Origin: Puccinia triticina
Taxonomy: Eukaryota; Basidiomycota; Pucciniomycetes; Pucciniales; Pucciniaceae
Direction of reading: 5' to 3'
Assembly: GCF_026914185.1 (NCBI RefSeq)
Contig: NC_070568.1
Span: 558,001-622,000 of the forward strand
DNA: 64,000 nucleotides
Made by a program: the position numbers and the translations under genes. Positions 11,816 through 21,759 of the stretch are shown piece after piece (positions within the stretch are counted from its first letter, which is position 1; every line of letters starts with the position of its first letter). A model generated the notes under the pieces. That model had not been told where the DNA came from and did no database searches. It was given only the letters and a program-made list of their open reading frames with translations.

Positions 11816-11866
11816 CTCAAGACTTCCAGTGCAGCTTCCTGCTTATATACCTCTACTAACTTGGCG
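11816..11866 (-). pseudogene. KDZ transposase fragment, distal half of split exon
   Basis: On the minus strand this continues, in frame, the exon broken at 29,336. Joined through the 8-bp duplication CGCCAAGT it reads as a charged helix (KLVEVYKQEAALEVL) and ends at a GTGAGT donor. See the main KDZ entry at 29,336-30,700. The split is caused by the 17.5-kb hAT-like composite between 11,867 and 29,327. Confidence 0.6.
11859..11866. repeat. left 8-bp target duplication of hAT-like composite
   Basis: ACTTGGCG here is identical to 29,328-29,335. Eight-base duplications are the hallmark of hAT transposition. Confidence 0.7.
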
Positions 11867-11973
11867 CAATGATCTTCCTTCTATTGGTACCCGCCCAGGG
11901 GTGCCAGGTGCGGGTGCGGGTATCCTGAATCCTGGGTTTTTAAGGCGGGTACCCGGGTACCCACACAGCAACG

Positions 11974-12303
11974 GTGGGCCAATACACTAATGTTATTTGT
12001 TAGTGTAGTGTATTTTAGCCAAAACCAGCTAACAATAACAACATTTTCTGTTATCTTGTTTTTTTGTTGCTAACAATACAGGAACTTGCCCAGGAAATAG
12101 TGATGGATAACAGCAATAACTGTTATTTTATCCTGTTAGTAGCAATAAAAGGCCTGTTATTGTTGTTATTGCTGTTATTTCCTGTTATTGTTAGTATGGA
12201 TACTTGTATCTCAGATAACAAATAACATGAATTTGTGAGTGAATAAAATGGCTACACTAACAGTTATTGTCCAATAACGTTAGTGTAGTGCAGTGGCCCA
12301 TTG
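11974..12303. mobile_element. MITE-like element with TTAGTGTAGTG ends
   Basis: The left end starts GGGCCAATACACTAATG and the right end is CGTTAGTGTAGTGCAGTGGCCC; read in inverted orientation they agree with small gaps over about 35 bp. The interior is built from GTTATTGTTAT / ATAACAATAAC words. It is inserted inside the left arm of the hAT-like composite. No clear target duplication found. Confidence 0.5.
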
Positions 12304-12345
12304 CTGCACACAGGTACCCGCCCCAAATGTCCCCTCAATGACCGG

Positions 12346-13148
12346 TGTGGTAGACGGAAAAGTGAAAAATCAAAAGTTTTTTCGCATACATATATTTACT
12401 CACAATACGCCTCAAGATACCATCAAACAGACCTCAGAAATGGATTCTACGGCCAATTTTACCCCTAGTCACCACTGAAAGCATCACCTGAACCCCGCTG
12501 GATTGGAACCTACACTTCTTTGGACACTGGACACCCATCACACGTTCAACATACCCAGTCACCAGCCTGTCACCAGCCTCAATTCAAGGATCACAGCATT
12601 ATGCTTATACAAATCACAGGATACAAACATACATCTCCCCATCAGACTGCAGTCATTACATATTATCAAGTACTCTTCTATTTCCATATTATGATGTCAT
12701 CACACACTGACTCTGCAGCCTCAGACTTCATTTATGCACCCCCTGCATCCACCTGTCAACTCATGCAGTCTACTGTCACTTTACGCAGCCTTCATGTGGC
12801 CCTACTGCATTCTTATGACATCATTTATGTACCCCTGACACATTATGACATCATTTGTATCTACTCCCACCAGCTAAAATCCCTCACACTGTTGTCTAGA
12901 TTAGTCAAAACCCTAACCCACAAGCCCTCTGGGGCTCCACTTTTGTCTATATAAGGAGCTCCCTCCTCCCCAGTTGTCAGCTCCTGAGTTCATTACTCAC
13001 CAATCACAGTCACCCCAACATTTACAGTTCAGCCTTATATATATACTTAAACAACCTACATAACAACCCTTACATTAACAATAACAACAATTTATTCAGT
13101 GTCATCAACAAGCTCATCTTGAACCAACCAACCCTATCACTTCATTAA

Positions 13149-13180
<32 letters not shown>

Positions 13181-13270
13181 ATCTGATAGTATAGAAGGGC
13201 AGAGTTTGCACCTCCATCATCCCCTTCTCCATTCAGCAAAAGGTTCTCAGGAACACTTTTGAGTCTTACA
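12346..13270 (+). repeat. 5' LTR of Ty3-type element
   Basis: 925 bp, TG...CA. A TATA box (TCTATATAAGG) lies at 12,946-12,956 and probably drives the genomic transcript. A related, more diverged LTR begins at 60,654. Confidence 0.92.
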
Positions 13271-13878
13271 AGGGAGTCCCCAACGTGATAGGATAATCTT
13301 GTTTGATCGACAACGGATAATCAATTTCAACCATATAACCTTGAAATACATTGTCTACGGATCTCAACTTCGAGCGGAAAAAGGAATCAAATTCATCAAC
13401 AAATCTATCAAACTCAACGGCATATTCAGTTATTCTGTTGAACGACTAGTCGACTTTTAGGAACATCCAAAGGACCGATTACGAACCTCTGAAAAGAAAA
13501 CTTAACCATCCGAACTGAAAAGAGTATCTCGAAGGAAGCAGCCAGTTATAAAACCTCAAGAAGGGCAAGAGTAAGACCTGAAGAATTTGGATAACTAGGA
13601 TCCTGTTAGAAGAGAACTCCGGAATTGTTTGAAGAAAACAGCTGTTTATAAAACCTTAAGAAGGGCAAGTGTAAGACCTGAAGAATTTGGATAGGCAGAG
13701 ACTGTTTGAAGAACAATCTCAGAACGGTAAAGTTATTTATATCAATTATTAAAAGAAAACCCCCAATTTGCCCTGGTAAAGAGACCAGAGACCAGATATT
13801 ATTGTTTCTTTTTCAGAGCACAGTAACAGGTAGCAGCGGATATTCATATTACAAAACCAGGAATCAACACGAACCGGC
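13271..13878 (+). other. leader with primer-site candidate and duplicated block
   Basis: The sequence next to the LTR, AGGGAGTCCCCAACGTG, is the expected place of the primer-binding site; it resembles TGGTGTCCCAACAGTGG at the same place in the second LTR element. I cannot name the tRNA. Blocks at about 13,545-13,600 and 13,637-13,692 are near-identical (TATAAAACCT, AAGAAGGGCAAG, GTAAGACCTGAAGAATTTGG), a direct repeat 92 bp apart. Confidence 0.6.
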
Positions 13879-16362
13879 ATGAGTTTACCGTTCAGTCTAC
13901 CAGATATGGAGAGCGGATTTGCTCCCTCCACCCCGTTTAGAAACAGAACATTGACAGGAACTTCGGGACTGAATTGGAATTCGGAATCTACAAATCCACC
14001 TCCACCACCTAGGAAAGACAAGGGAAAGGGACCAGAGAATCAATTCAGAGAGCAGACTGAAGAGGACTTATCAGACACTGATGAAACTCCACAACCCGAA
14101 AATATACCCCCAAGACAAACAACTCCACGACAACGACCTTCTGGGTACGGAATCCACAATACAGAAAATCAGCAAGAATATATGTTTCAGCCTCAATTTC
14201 AACAACAACAAATACCGATGCAAAATCCGCAACCTATGTATTATTACCCCCAACCAATACCCCAATCAAAGCCAGTCATCATCAAAGAACCTGGGCTTTT
14301 CTACGAGGGTAGCCAGTTTATGAAGTTCCTGCAACAATTCGAGCGAGCGGCATATGGTCACGGAGCGTCGGATCGCGAGAAAGCAATCCAGATACCACGA
14401 TTCATACGAACAGAAGAGTTAAAGTGCCAGCTTGAGGAAATGGATGGGTACGATGATTATGATTGGAAGAAGCTTCGAGCGGCAATGGTCAAAGCCTGGG
14501 GTGACCTCGATAATACGATCATGTATACTGTGGACGACCTTATCAAAGTAGCTAAGCAGCAAGCTAAAGAAGGAATTTCAAGCTATCGGGATTATAAAGC
14601 GTACCTTGCAAAATTCACCCCGATCCTCAAGTATCTAGTAAAGAACAAACATATCAACAAAGACGATGACGCCGGTTTACTATTCTTAAGTGCCTTCTCG
14701 ACAGAAAGCCAACGAAGCATTAAACGCACACTCATCAATAAAAATCAGCTTCCGAAGGCCAAGGATGGAAGTAACAAGGCACCAAAATGGGAAGACTTAA
14801 CAAAGGCCGCGGAAACAGAGGTACAAGTTGACGAAGGTTACACAAATTTCTCCAGTTTCTCCGAATCCACGCGCATCATGCAGAAGGATTTGGATCTTAA
14901 GAAAGGCGACGGAAAGCGACGAGAGCAGATGCTAAAGGAAAGCCCAAGCAATAAGGAGGTAGAACAGAAACTACAAGAAGTACAGCAGGAGCTTGCCACG
15001 CTTAAACAACAGATCAAGAATGGAGCACCCACCGGCTATAATCGGCAAGGACCATCAGAAAAACAAGAATTCAACCGCGGAAATGCTCGGCCGTCAACCC
15101 CGCTATATGAAGCCCAGAACTGCTTTTATTGCAAGAGAGAAGGACACCCTACCTATCAATGCCCAGAAGCAGCAAAAGACATGAAACAAGGCTTGGTGAA
15201 GCGAATTGGTAAAGAATGGTATTTACCTGACGGCCAGCAAATACCGTGGGTACCTTCGAGACCAATACGATCAGTGGTTGCAGGAGCATCAGCCGAACCT
15301 CGAATGCAAGAAGCCATCAAGAAATTGGCGGACTCACAGCAAACTGAAAATGGGAACACGGCCTTCATGAAAGCCTCAGTACAAACCATCCATTGGAGCC
15401 CTCCTACCTTAGGCGCGGAAAACTTCATGAGATCTCATCCTGTCACTAGGTCAGAAGCTCAAAAAGGCCGACGCGAAGTTAGGATCCAGGAACCAGAAAA
15501 AGATGCCATGGATATTGATCGTGAAGAAGAAGTGGACAGATCACCAAAAGAAACTCCAAAAAAGGCGCCTGAGAAAGTCTGGAGCCGGGAACGAGTACCG
15601 ACAATCCTGAAAAGAGACTCACCAGAGGAAGCCCTACTACAGGACTTGGACAATGTCAAGATTCCCACAACGTTTGCACAACTCACTACGATATCGCCTT
15701 CATACACAGAACAGATCATAGCAAAATTACAGGGACGTCTGTCAGGCAAGAATACCTCCACCACCTACATCGCAACTGAAGCGGCCAAAGTAGCTGCACC
15801 AATGACCACCTTACCAGAGGAAGAAGGACCTTCAGATCCATGCTACTACAGTTGTGCCCTGGGATACGTAACCGCGCAAGTTGGGGGAGAAAAAGTCAAC
15901 TTTATGGTGGATTCCGGTTCTATGGTCAACGTCATACCCCGATCAGTAGCGGAGGACTTGGAGCTAGAATCTGTGATAGTGAACATACCCATGCAAGGTG
16001 TTGGTGGAGCCAGATGCGACATTACCGGCGTAGTCGAGAACTGCCCAATACAGATCGGCCGATTTTCCGGACCCGCTCACCTCTTTATATCACCAAAGGC
16101 TCAAGATTGTATTTTAGGGCGACCTTTTCTATTTGATTACGATTGCACTTTAGAATACCACGAAACAGGGGAGACTCTCACGTTTCAAGGAAACAAGGGT
16201 CGGCGAATTTCGGTACCATTGGCTCGAACCGGACAAGGACGAGGATGGGATAATCGAAAGGATCTCAGTACCAATAGTATGAAATCAGTCCCAGCATCAG
16301 AACCTAGCGATAACGAAGAACATCGAATGTTTAAGAAGAAGCCGAATCAGCATTTTTTATAA
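13879..16362 (+). CDS. Gag-protease polyprotein of Ty3-type element
   Basis: 827 aa. The N-terminal part is Pro/Gln-rich, then comes a retroviral-type capsid region (about residues 130-300). A CCHC zinc knuckle begins at residue 415 (CFYCKREGHPTYQC), which binds RNA during packaging. An aspartic protease with the active-site triad DSG at residues 678-680 and a flap/closing motif ILGRPF lies near the C terminus. The stop codon directly follows a T_TTT_TTA heptamer, so about this length of protein is made unless ribosomes slip into pol. A nearer start upstream was not seen; ATG 13,879 is the first in frame. Confidence 0.88.
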   Translation: MSLPFSLPDMESGFAPSTPFRNRTLTGTSGLNWNSESTNPPPPPRKDKGKGPENQFREQTEEDLSDTDETPQPENIPPRQTTPRQRPSGYGIHNTENQQEYMFQPQFQQQQIPMQNPQPMYYYPQPIPQSKPVIIKEPGLFYEGSQFMKFLQQFERAAYGHGASDREKAIQIPRFIRTEELKCQLEEMDGYDDYDWKKLRAAMVKAWGDLDNTIMYTVDDLIKVAKQQAKEGISSYRDYKAYLAKFTPILKYLVKNKHINKDDDAGLLFLSAFSTESQRSIKRTLINKNQLPKAKDGSNKAPKWEDLTKAAETEVQVDEGYTNFSSFSESTRIMQKDLDLKKGDGKRREQMLKESPSNKEVEQKLQEVQQELATLKQQIKNGAPTGYNRQGPSEKQEFNRGNARPSTPLYEAQNCFYCKREGHPTYQCPEAAKDMKQGLVKRIGKEWYLPDGQQIPWVPSRPIRSVVAGASAEPRMQEAIKKLADSQQTENGNTAFMKASVQTIHWSPPTLGAENFMRSHPVTRSEAQKGRREVRIQEPEKDAMDIDREEEVDRSPKETPKKAPEKVWSRERVPTILKRDSPEEALLQDLDNVKIPTTFAQLTTISPSYTEQIIAKLQGRLSGKNTSTTYIATEAAKVAAPMTTLPEEEGPSDPCYYSCALGYVTAQVGGEKVNFMVDSGSMVNVIPRSVAEDLELESVIVNIPMQGVGGARCDITGVVENCPIQIGRFSGPAHLFISPKAQDCILGRPFLFDYDCTLEYHETGETLTFQGNKGRRISVPLARTGQGRGWDNRKDLSTNSMKSVPASEPSDNEEHRMFKKKPNQHFL
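16353..16359 (+). promoter_or_regulatory. -1 ribosomal frameshift site (slippery heptamer)
   Basis: The heptamer T_TTT_TTA is in register with the gag-protease frame and sits right before its TAA stop (16,360-16,362). The pol frame is open from 16,335, so the two ORFs overlap by 28 nt around the heptamer. A slip of -1 reads on into ATA ACT ACC and then the whole pol ORF. This is the same X_XXY_YYZ type used by many retroelements. I did not find a certain downstream pseudoknot. Confidence 0.75.
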
Positions 16363-16388
16363 CTACCGGCATCCAGCTAGGGAGTAAT

Positions 16389-19300
16389 TTGCTTCAGCTA
16401 GTCAAGCAGGTTATATCTCGGACGCCGGGTTCTCTCGACTGGCCTAAATCATTTCTCCTAAAAAACTTTCAACAAACATCAAAACAGACAAAAATATTTT
16501 TTTCTAAAATCCTATCACTCATAGAGAATATTCTTATCATTTTCTTTACGCTATTGAAAATCTGTAACATTAGAAAAGACTCACTACCAGTTCCAGAAAC
16601 AGTGCCTTCGGAAAAACCCGGCATTTTTGGATTAACTCCTTCAGTCAACACCACTAGAATACCGAAACCGGACAGCAACTCACAACAGCTTCTTGGATCC
16701 TTACTTACTAAAGGTTTGGGATCAAGGTTTCAAGATGGATTGTGCCAGAGTTGGAGGGACGGAAGCTTGTGGTGCATGACAAAGTATAAACCTGTAGCAA
16801 AGAAAATCAGACCAATCAATCAACCAATTCCACAAGCACTGAATCCACCTCTTCAAAGACCACCGCTATCACGAGATCCCTACCAAACACCTCTTACGCC
16901 TCATCCACCAGACTTTAAGCCTACCGCTAGGATTACGGAAGAACGCTTGAAGGTAGTAAACTTTGGACCCGACGGATGGCTGTGGGAGGAGGAATTAAAA
17001 TTGTTCAAGCATTTAATCGTGATTCGAGAAAAAGCTGTGGCCTTCACGCCGGAGGAAAGAGGACTCTTGAAACATTCATATGGTTTACCATATGTCATAC
17101 CGGTAATTGATCATGTACCATGGCAGAAGAAACCGATTCCAATCCCAGCAGCAATCAAAGACGAATACGTGGAGCAAGTACGGGAACGGGTACGGAATAA
17201 ACTCTACGAGCAATCAACGTCAAGTTACTCTAGTCCGGTTTTTTGCGTACTCAAACATGACGGGAAGTTAAGGATAGTTCACGACTTACAAGAAATGAAT
17301 AAAGTCACCATCAAAGACGCAGGGCTACCACCAGCAACAGAAGAGTTTGTGGAATCCTTTGCCGGACGAGCCTGTTATGGATTAGGTGATATTATGGGTG
17401 GATATGACGAAAGGGAATTGGCCCCGGAATCAAGACCTCTCACCACCTTTGATACTCCGTTAGGAAGATTTCAACTCACCAGACTTCCGCAGGGCGCAAC
17501 CAATTCAGTAGCAGTCTATCAAGCACAAATGATGTGGATTCTCCAGGATGAGATACCCGACCACGTAGGCGTATTTATTGACGATGGTGGTATCAAAGGG
17601 CCAAGTTCCACATACAATGATGAAGTTTTAGAAGAGAATCCCGGAATTCGACGTTTTATCTGGGAATACGCTCAAACGCTGGAAAGAATCTTATTCCGAA
17701 TTGAAGAGGCGGGACTCACTATCTCAGGAAAGAAATTTGCATGCTGCGTACCTGCTTTGGATATTGTGGGTCATGTGGTCTGCAAAGAAGGACGAAGGGT
17801 TTCAGATCAGAAGAAGAATAAGATAACGACATGGCCAACTCCCAATAACGTCACGGAACTCCGAGGCTTCATGGGAATCGTAACTTATGTCAGGATTTTC
17901 GTCAGGAATCTGTCTGAAATAGCTGCTCCACTCCGAAGGCTGACACGAAAGGACGTAGAATGGCTCTGGGACAAAAGCTGTGACGATGCCTTCAATCAGC
18001 TAAAAGAGATAATTGGAGAAGATATCACCCTGAAGAACCTTGATTATTCGAAAGACGCAGGGCTTATTGTTTTAGCAGTGGACTCCAGTTTCATTGCGGC
18101 CGGTGCAGTACTCTCACAACAGGAGCTTGAAACCGGATTAAATCAACCAGTATTGTACGAATCAATTGTGTTTTCGCCAGTCGAATCGAAATATTCACAG
18201 CCTAAACTGGAACTCTGTGGGGTGGCACGAATCCTGAAAAAACTACAAACGCTCTTATGGGGTCAACATTTCAAACTCCAAGTGGACGCGCAGTCCCTAA
18301 TTCAAATGATCAACTCACCTTCACTTCCAAATGCCCCCATGACAAGATGGGTAGCATTCATCCAACTTTTTTCGTTCGAAATGGTGCATAAGCCAGGGAA
18401 AACGTTCACGATGCCAGACGCCTTGTCCAGACGTCCAATAAGCGACGAAGAGGAAGAATTCTACAATGATACGGAAGACTTTGACAAGGAAGAACCCCTA
18501 ATCAAAGCCTGCTCATGGTATAACATAATTTCAGCCTCAACGGAACTATTGGAGTGGGAGACTTCTGGTTTCTGGACAGACCTCAAATATTATCTACAAA
18601 CACTGCAGAGACCTTGTTCTATGGATCTGGAGGACTTTCAGAAACTTAAACGAAAATCGGTTAACTATTTTATCCAGAATGGACGACTCATGAGAAGACA
18701 TTCACCCATGCCACAACTAGTGATCTCCAAGATATCCTACCAGAGCAAGTTATTACGAATGGTTCACGAAGATCTAGGACACCGGGGACTTGAGGAAACA
18801 TACCAGCGATTAGTCTGCCGATTTTGGTGGCCAAGTTTGAAGAAAAAAGTCAAATTATGGGTACATAGCTGCGAACCTTGTCAAAAGAGGGACCCATTAG
18901 TTCCACGAGAAATACGGCACCCCACAGGAGAGAGTAGCTTATTCGGACGAGTAGCTTTGGACGTCTGTCATATCAAAGCTGAACGGTACAAGTACTTGCT
19001 AGTAGCACGGGATGATTTGTCTGGATGGGTTGAAGCAGCTCCTCTGGTGAAACTGACAGCCGCAACTATTGGAAAATTTCTCCTTGAAGAATGGGTCTAT
19101 CGATATGGCGTAATCAAAGCGGTGACGGCAGACAATGGACCGGAATTCAAGAATGAATTCATCAAAGCAGTCGAAAAGATTGGAGCAGTATTTAGGCCTC
19201 CTACACCTTATTATCCTGAAGCCAATGGTATGATTGAAAGAGGACATCGACCCATTAAAGACACCCTAATCAAGATGTGTGGCGAATCTGGTGGGAAATG

Positions 19301-19802
19301 GAGGGAATATCTGCCTTTAGTACTCTTTGCTGACAGAATTTCGACAAAACGCACAACGGGATATTCACCTTACGAGCTGGTGTTCGGCCAGAAAGCGGTT
19401 CTCCCGGTTGACTTGGAAATGGACACTTATCTGGGGATTGATTGGACTGAAGTCAGCACCACGGAACAACTCTTGGAGGCAAGGACTATGCAACTGGAAC
19501 GTCGAGAAGAAATTCTAGGGATAGCTCACGAAAAGTTGATGAAGGTCAGAAATTCATCTGTTCGATACTGGGATCGACGAATGGCAGCAAGACTTCGGAA
19601 GCCGTTAGATCCAGGAGAACTAGTTTTGGTCTACAACAAAAGCCTGGAGGATCAGTGGGGAAAGTTGTTTGCAAATCGATGGAACGGACCTTTTCGGATC
19701 AAGCAACAACTACCCAAGGGTTCCTATATCTTGGAAGAATTGGATGGGACTGAACTCAAGAGGGCTTATGCAGCTTCACATATCAAACGGTTTTACCCTT
19801 GA
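16389..19802 (+). CDS. Pol polyprotein (RT, RNase H, integrase)
   Basis: The listed start is nominal; the frame is entered by -1 frameshift near 16,359. About 200 residues of linker precede the reverse transcriptase. RT signatures include LPQGATNS and the catalytic FIDD at about residues 396-399. RNase H follows (LAVDSSFIAAGAVLS). The integrase has an HHCC zinc site starting at residue 793 (HEDLGHRG ... CEPCQ) and a DDE core with LDVCH, TADNGPEF and YYPEANGMIERGH. The end (NGPFRIKQ, then SYILEELDG) is a short SH3-like integrase tail; no chromodomain is present. Order RT-RH-IN defines Ty3. All catalytic residues look intact, so the copy may be active. Confidence 0.9.
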   Translation: MLQLVKQVISRTPGSLDWPKSFLLKNFQQTSKQTKIFFSKILSLIENILIIFFTLLKICNIRKDSLPVPETVPSEKPGIFGLTPSVNTTRIPKPDSNSQQLLGSLLTKGLGSRFQDGLCQSWRDGSLWCMTKYKPVAKKIRPINQPIPQALNPPLQRPPLSRDPYQTPLTPHPPDFKPTARITEERLKVVNFGPDGWLWEEELKLFKHLIVIREKAVAFTPEERGLLKHSYGLPYVIPVIDHVPWQKKPIPIPAAIKDEYVEQVRERVRNKLYEQSTSSYSSPVFCVLKHDGKLRIVHDLQEMNKVTIKDAGLPPATEEFVESFAGRACYGLGDIMGGYDERELAPESRPLTTFDTPLGRFQLTRLPQGATNSVAVYQAQMMWILQDEIPDHVGVFIDDGGIKGPSSTYNDEVLEENPGIRRFIWEYAQTLERILFRIEEAGLTISGKKFACCVPALDIVGHVVCKEGRRVSDQKKNKITTWPTPNNVTELRGFMGIVTYVRIFVRNLSEIAAPLRRLTRKDVEWLWDKSCDDAFNQLKEIIGEDITLKNLDYSKDAGLIVLAVDSSFIAAGAVLSQQELETGLNQPVLYESIVFSPVESKYSQPKLELCGVARILKKLQTLLWGQHFKLQVDAQSLIQMINSPSLPNAPMTRWVAFIQLFSFEMVHKPGKTFTMPDALSRRPISDEEEEFYNDTEDFDKEEPLIKACSWYNIISASTELLEWETSGFWTDLKYYLQTLQRPCSMDLEDFQKLKRKSVNYFIQNGRLMRRHSPMPQLVISKISYQSKLLRMVHEDLGHRGLEETYQRLVCRFWWPSLKKKVKLWVHSCEPCQKRDPLVPREIRHPTGESSLFGRVALDVCHIKAERYKYLLVARDDLSGWVEAAPLVKLTAATIGKFLLEEWVYRYGVIKAVTADNGPEFKNEFIKAVEKIGAVFRPPTPYYPEANGMIERGHRPIKDTLIKMCGESGGKWREYLPLVLFADRISTKRTTGYSPYELVFGQKAVLPVDLEMDTYLGIDWTEVSTTEQLLEARTMQLERREEILGIAHEKLMKVRNSSVRYWDRRMAARLRKPLDPGELVLVYNKSLEDQWGKLFANRWNGPFRIKQQLPKGSYILEELDGTELKRAYAASHIKRFYP

Positions 19803-20500
19803 GGACGTGAACTAGCAGACATTCAGGAGGATGAGGATCCATCTCAGCCGGAGCCTGCAGACGACGAAATGGAGGAAGTATCTGGCAACAGTTCGGATGG
19901 TGGATCATCAGATGGCTCTGACTGAGCTGGATCACACCTACCAGGGTTGTTGTTTAAGTTGGGGGAGGAAAAAAGACCTGCTCCTGACAAAGTCACTCTT
20001 TAAATAATTTCAATTGTCAGTTCAGTGGATATCAGGACCATCTTTTCAAACCAAAGCAAAAACTCAACATAAAACAACAACAAAAAAAAAAAAAAAAAAA
20101 AAAAAACCTCACACAGCTTCTATACTGTTCCTTCTTCTCCATTTCTCTTATCTTTTTTCTCTCTCTTTCTCTCTCAGTGGTATGCTTACAGGGAAGGTTG
20201 GGGACAACCTGTTTAAGTTGGGGGAGGGGGGTCTGGGATGGATTAATTTCAAAAATGAAAAGAACAAAAGACAACAATAAAATAAAAATAACTAATCATC
20301 TTTATCCTTAGGGTTCTGGGGGTTTTACAATTTTTTTTTTTGAGTTTTTTAGGATTATCTATCGATTTTTTTTTGAGAAGGATACGTTTTACCCCGGGTA
20401 CTCTGGACAAAAGATTAGTAACAACAAAAAACTAGGAAAGAAACAAGCCAGAGGATCAGTATTGTGGGTGTAAGCAGGTGTAAAAAGAGGAGGAAACTCA
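19803..20500 (+). other. post-pol spacer with two internal polypurine tracts
   Basis: TTTAAGTTGGGGGAGG occurs at about 19,953 and again at about 20,211, the same motif (AAGTTGGGGGAGGA) that abuts the 3' LTR. An A run of about 23 lies at 20,084-20,106, followed by a CT-rich tract. No gene on either strand. Confidence 0.7.
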
Positions 20501-20637
20501 CGAAGGAACTAGTCATCGTAGCCAGCTTGACGCATGGTAGATCGAAACTCTTTGGATACGACCTGGAAGATGTGAACTCGCTGGATTCGACCGTTGACGA
20601 CCTCGTTGGGAATCTGCTGGCAGTAGGGTACGAAGGC

Positions 20638-21758
20638 TCAAGCAAAAGTGTGATAGAGCCTAGTATAGGCCTCGGAGTCGATTGCGAAACGAGCACGATG
20701 CTCGATAGCTAAGGGACGATGGGGCTCCAGGAGAGCTTGGACTTGGAGGTCGCTTAAGAAGGGGTAATCCTCGATCGGGGGTTGACCAATGATGGAGGGG
20801 GTGGAAGCACGAGAAATGCTACTCATGCTGACGTCGTCCGCCAGATCAGTCTCTGTGACACCATCGGCATCGGCCTCACCATTGGCATCATCAACGCCGT
20901 CGGCATCGGCACCACCTTCAGGATCAACGGCATCAACCTCGATGGGTTGATGACCGTTGGGCTCGTTACCAGTAGGCGCGGGCTGGTTAAGCCAGTCGGG
21001 TAAGGTGGTCCACGTATCATCCCACTCAGGGGGTGGAGGGACCTGTTCAGGAGGTGCAGAAAGTAATGAGCGGCCGGGTAAGAAGCAGGTGATAGAGTAA
21101 GGAGAAGGACGTACACCACCCGACCACTCAATAAGGAGGTCCATCCCATCATCGGCGCGATCGGTCTCGGCAGTAGCTTCCCCGGATTGAGATGAGCCTG
21201 ACGCACCCGAACCCTGGGAACGATCCCCATACTCGGCCGAGGAATGAGACCCGTACTCGGACGAATCTGCGATCGAGTTTCGACAGCTGATAGCCGGCGA
21301 AGTGAGGTTGCTGGGACGAGGAGCAGCCGGTACCAGCCACTCGTCGCCTATGACAACTCGGTTGGATACTAAGAACTGTGTGGCGAAGATCGGTGGTCAG
21401 GAACTCGCATGGAAAAAAAAAGGGAAGAGAAAGATTGACTCACTGGATTGTCGGCTTCGTCGGAAGCGGGTTGATAAACGGGCGAGTTGGGATGCGATCT
21501 CTCACCCGGGAGGCGAGGTTGGTATACTGGAGACGCCTGGCCGGGACTGGCTGCATCCGCACCCTGAAAGCGGGGGTGGAGGCCCACCAACCCGGGGGGA
21601 ACCCGCGACGGGGAGGGCGACGGGGTCCGGAGTTCGGACGGGGAATCCGGACGATCACTGGATGCGATAATCTGAAGTAACCGAAGAATGGAGTCAGTAT
21701 CGGATCGGATAGCTTACAGCGGTCCGGATATACAACTCACCGAAGCCACTTGGGCCAT
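20638..21758 (-). CDS. spliced antisense gene inside Ty3-type element
   Basis: The model on the minus strand is exon 1 21758..21741, exon 2 21671..21444, exon 3 21375..20638, giving 327 aa. Both introns (69 and 68 bp) begin GTGAGT and end CAG, and all junctions are phase 0, which is unlikely by chance. The protein begins MAQVASIIASS, is rich in Ser/Pro, has an acidic repeat of Asp-Ala-Asp-Gly type, and a more ordered end (DYPFLSDLQVQALLEPHRPL). After the TGA the frame stays open for 43 more codons to 20,509, so the stop may be a nonsense change or an old end. No domain recognised. GC content is clearly above the flanking pol region. It could be a captured host gene or an accessory antisense ORF. 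Confidence 0.55.
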
Positions 21759-21759
21759 C

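Noticed and set aside
12503..12954. Open frames inside both LTR copies (also 23,557-24,008)
   Set aside because: They are duplicated only because the LTR is duplicated, and they show no protein-like features.
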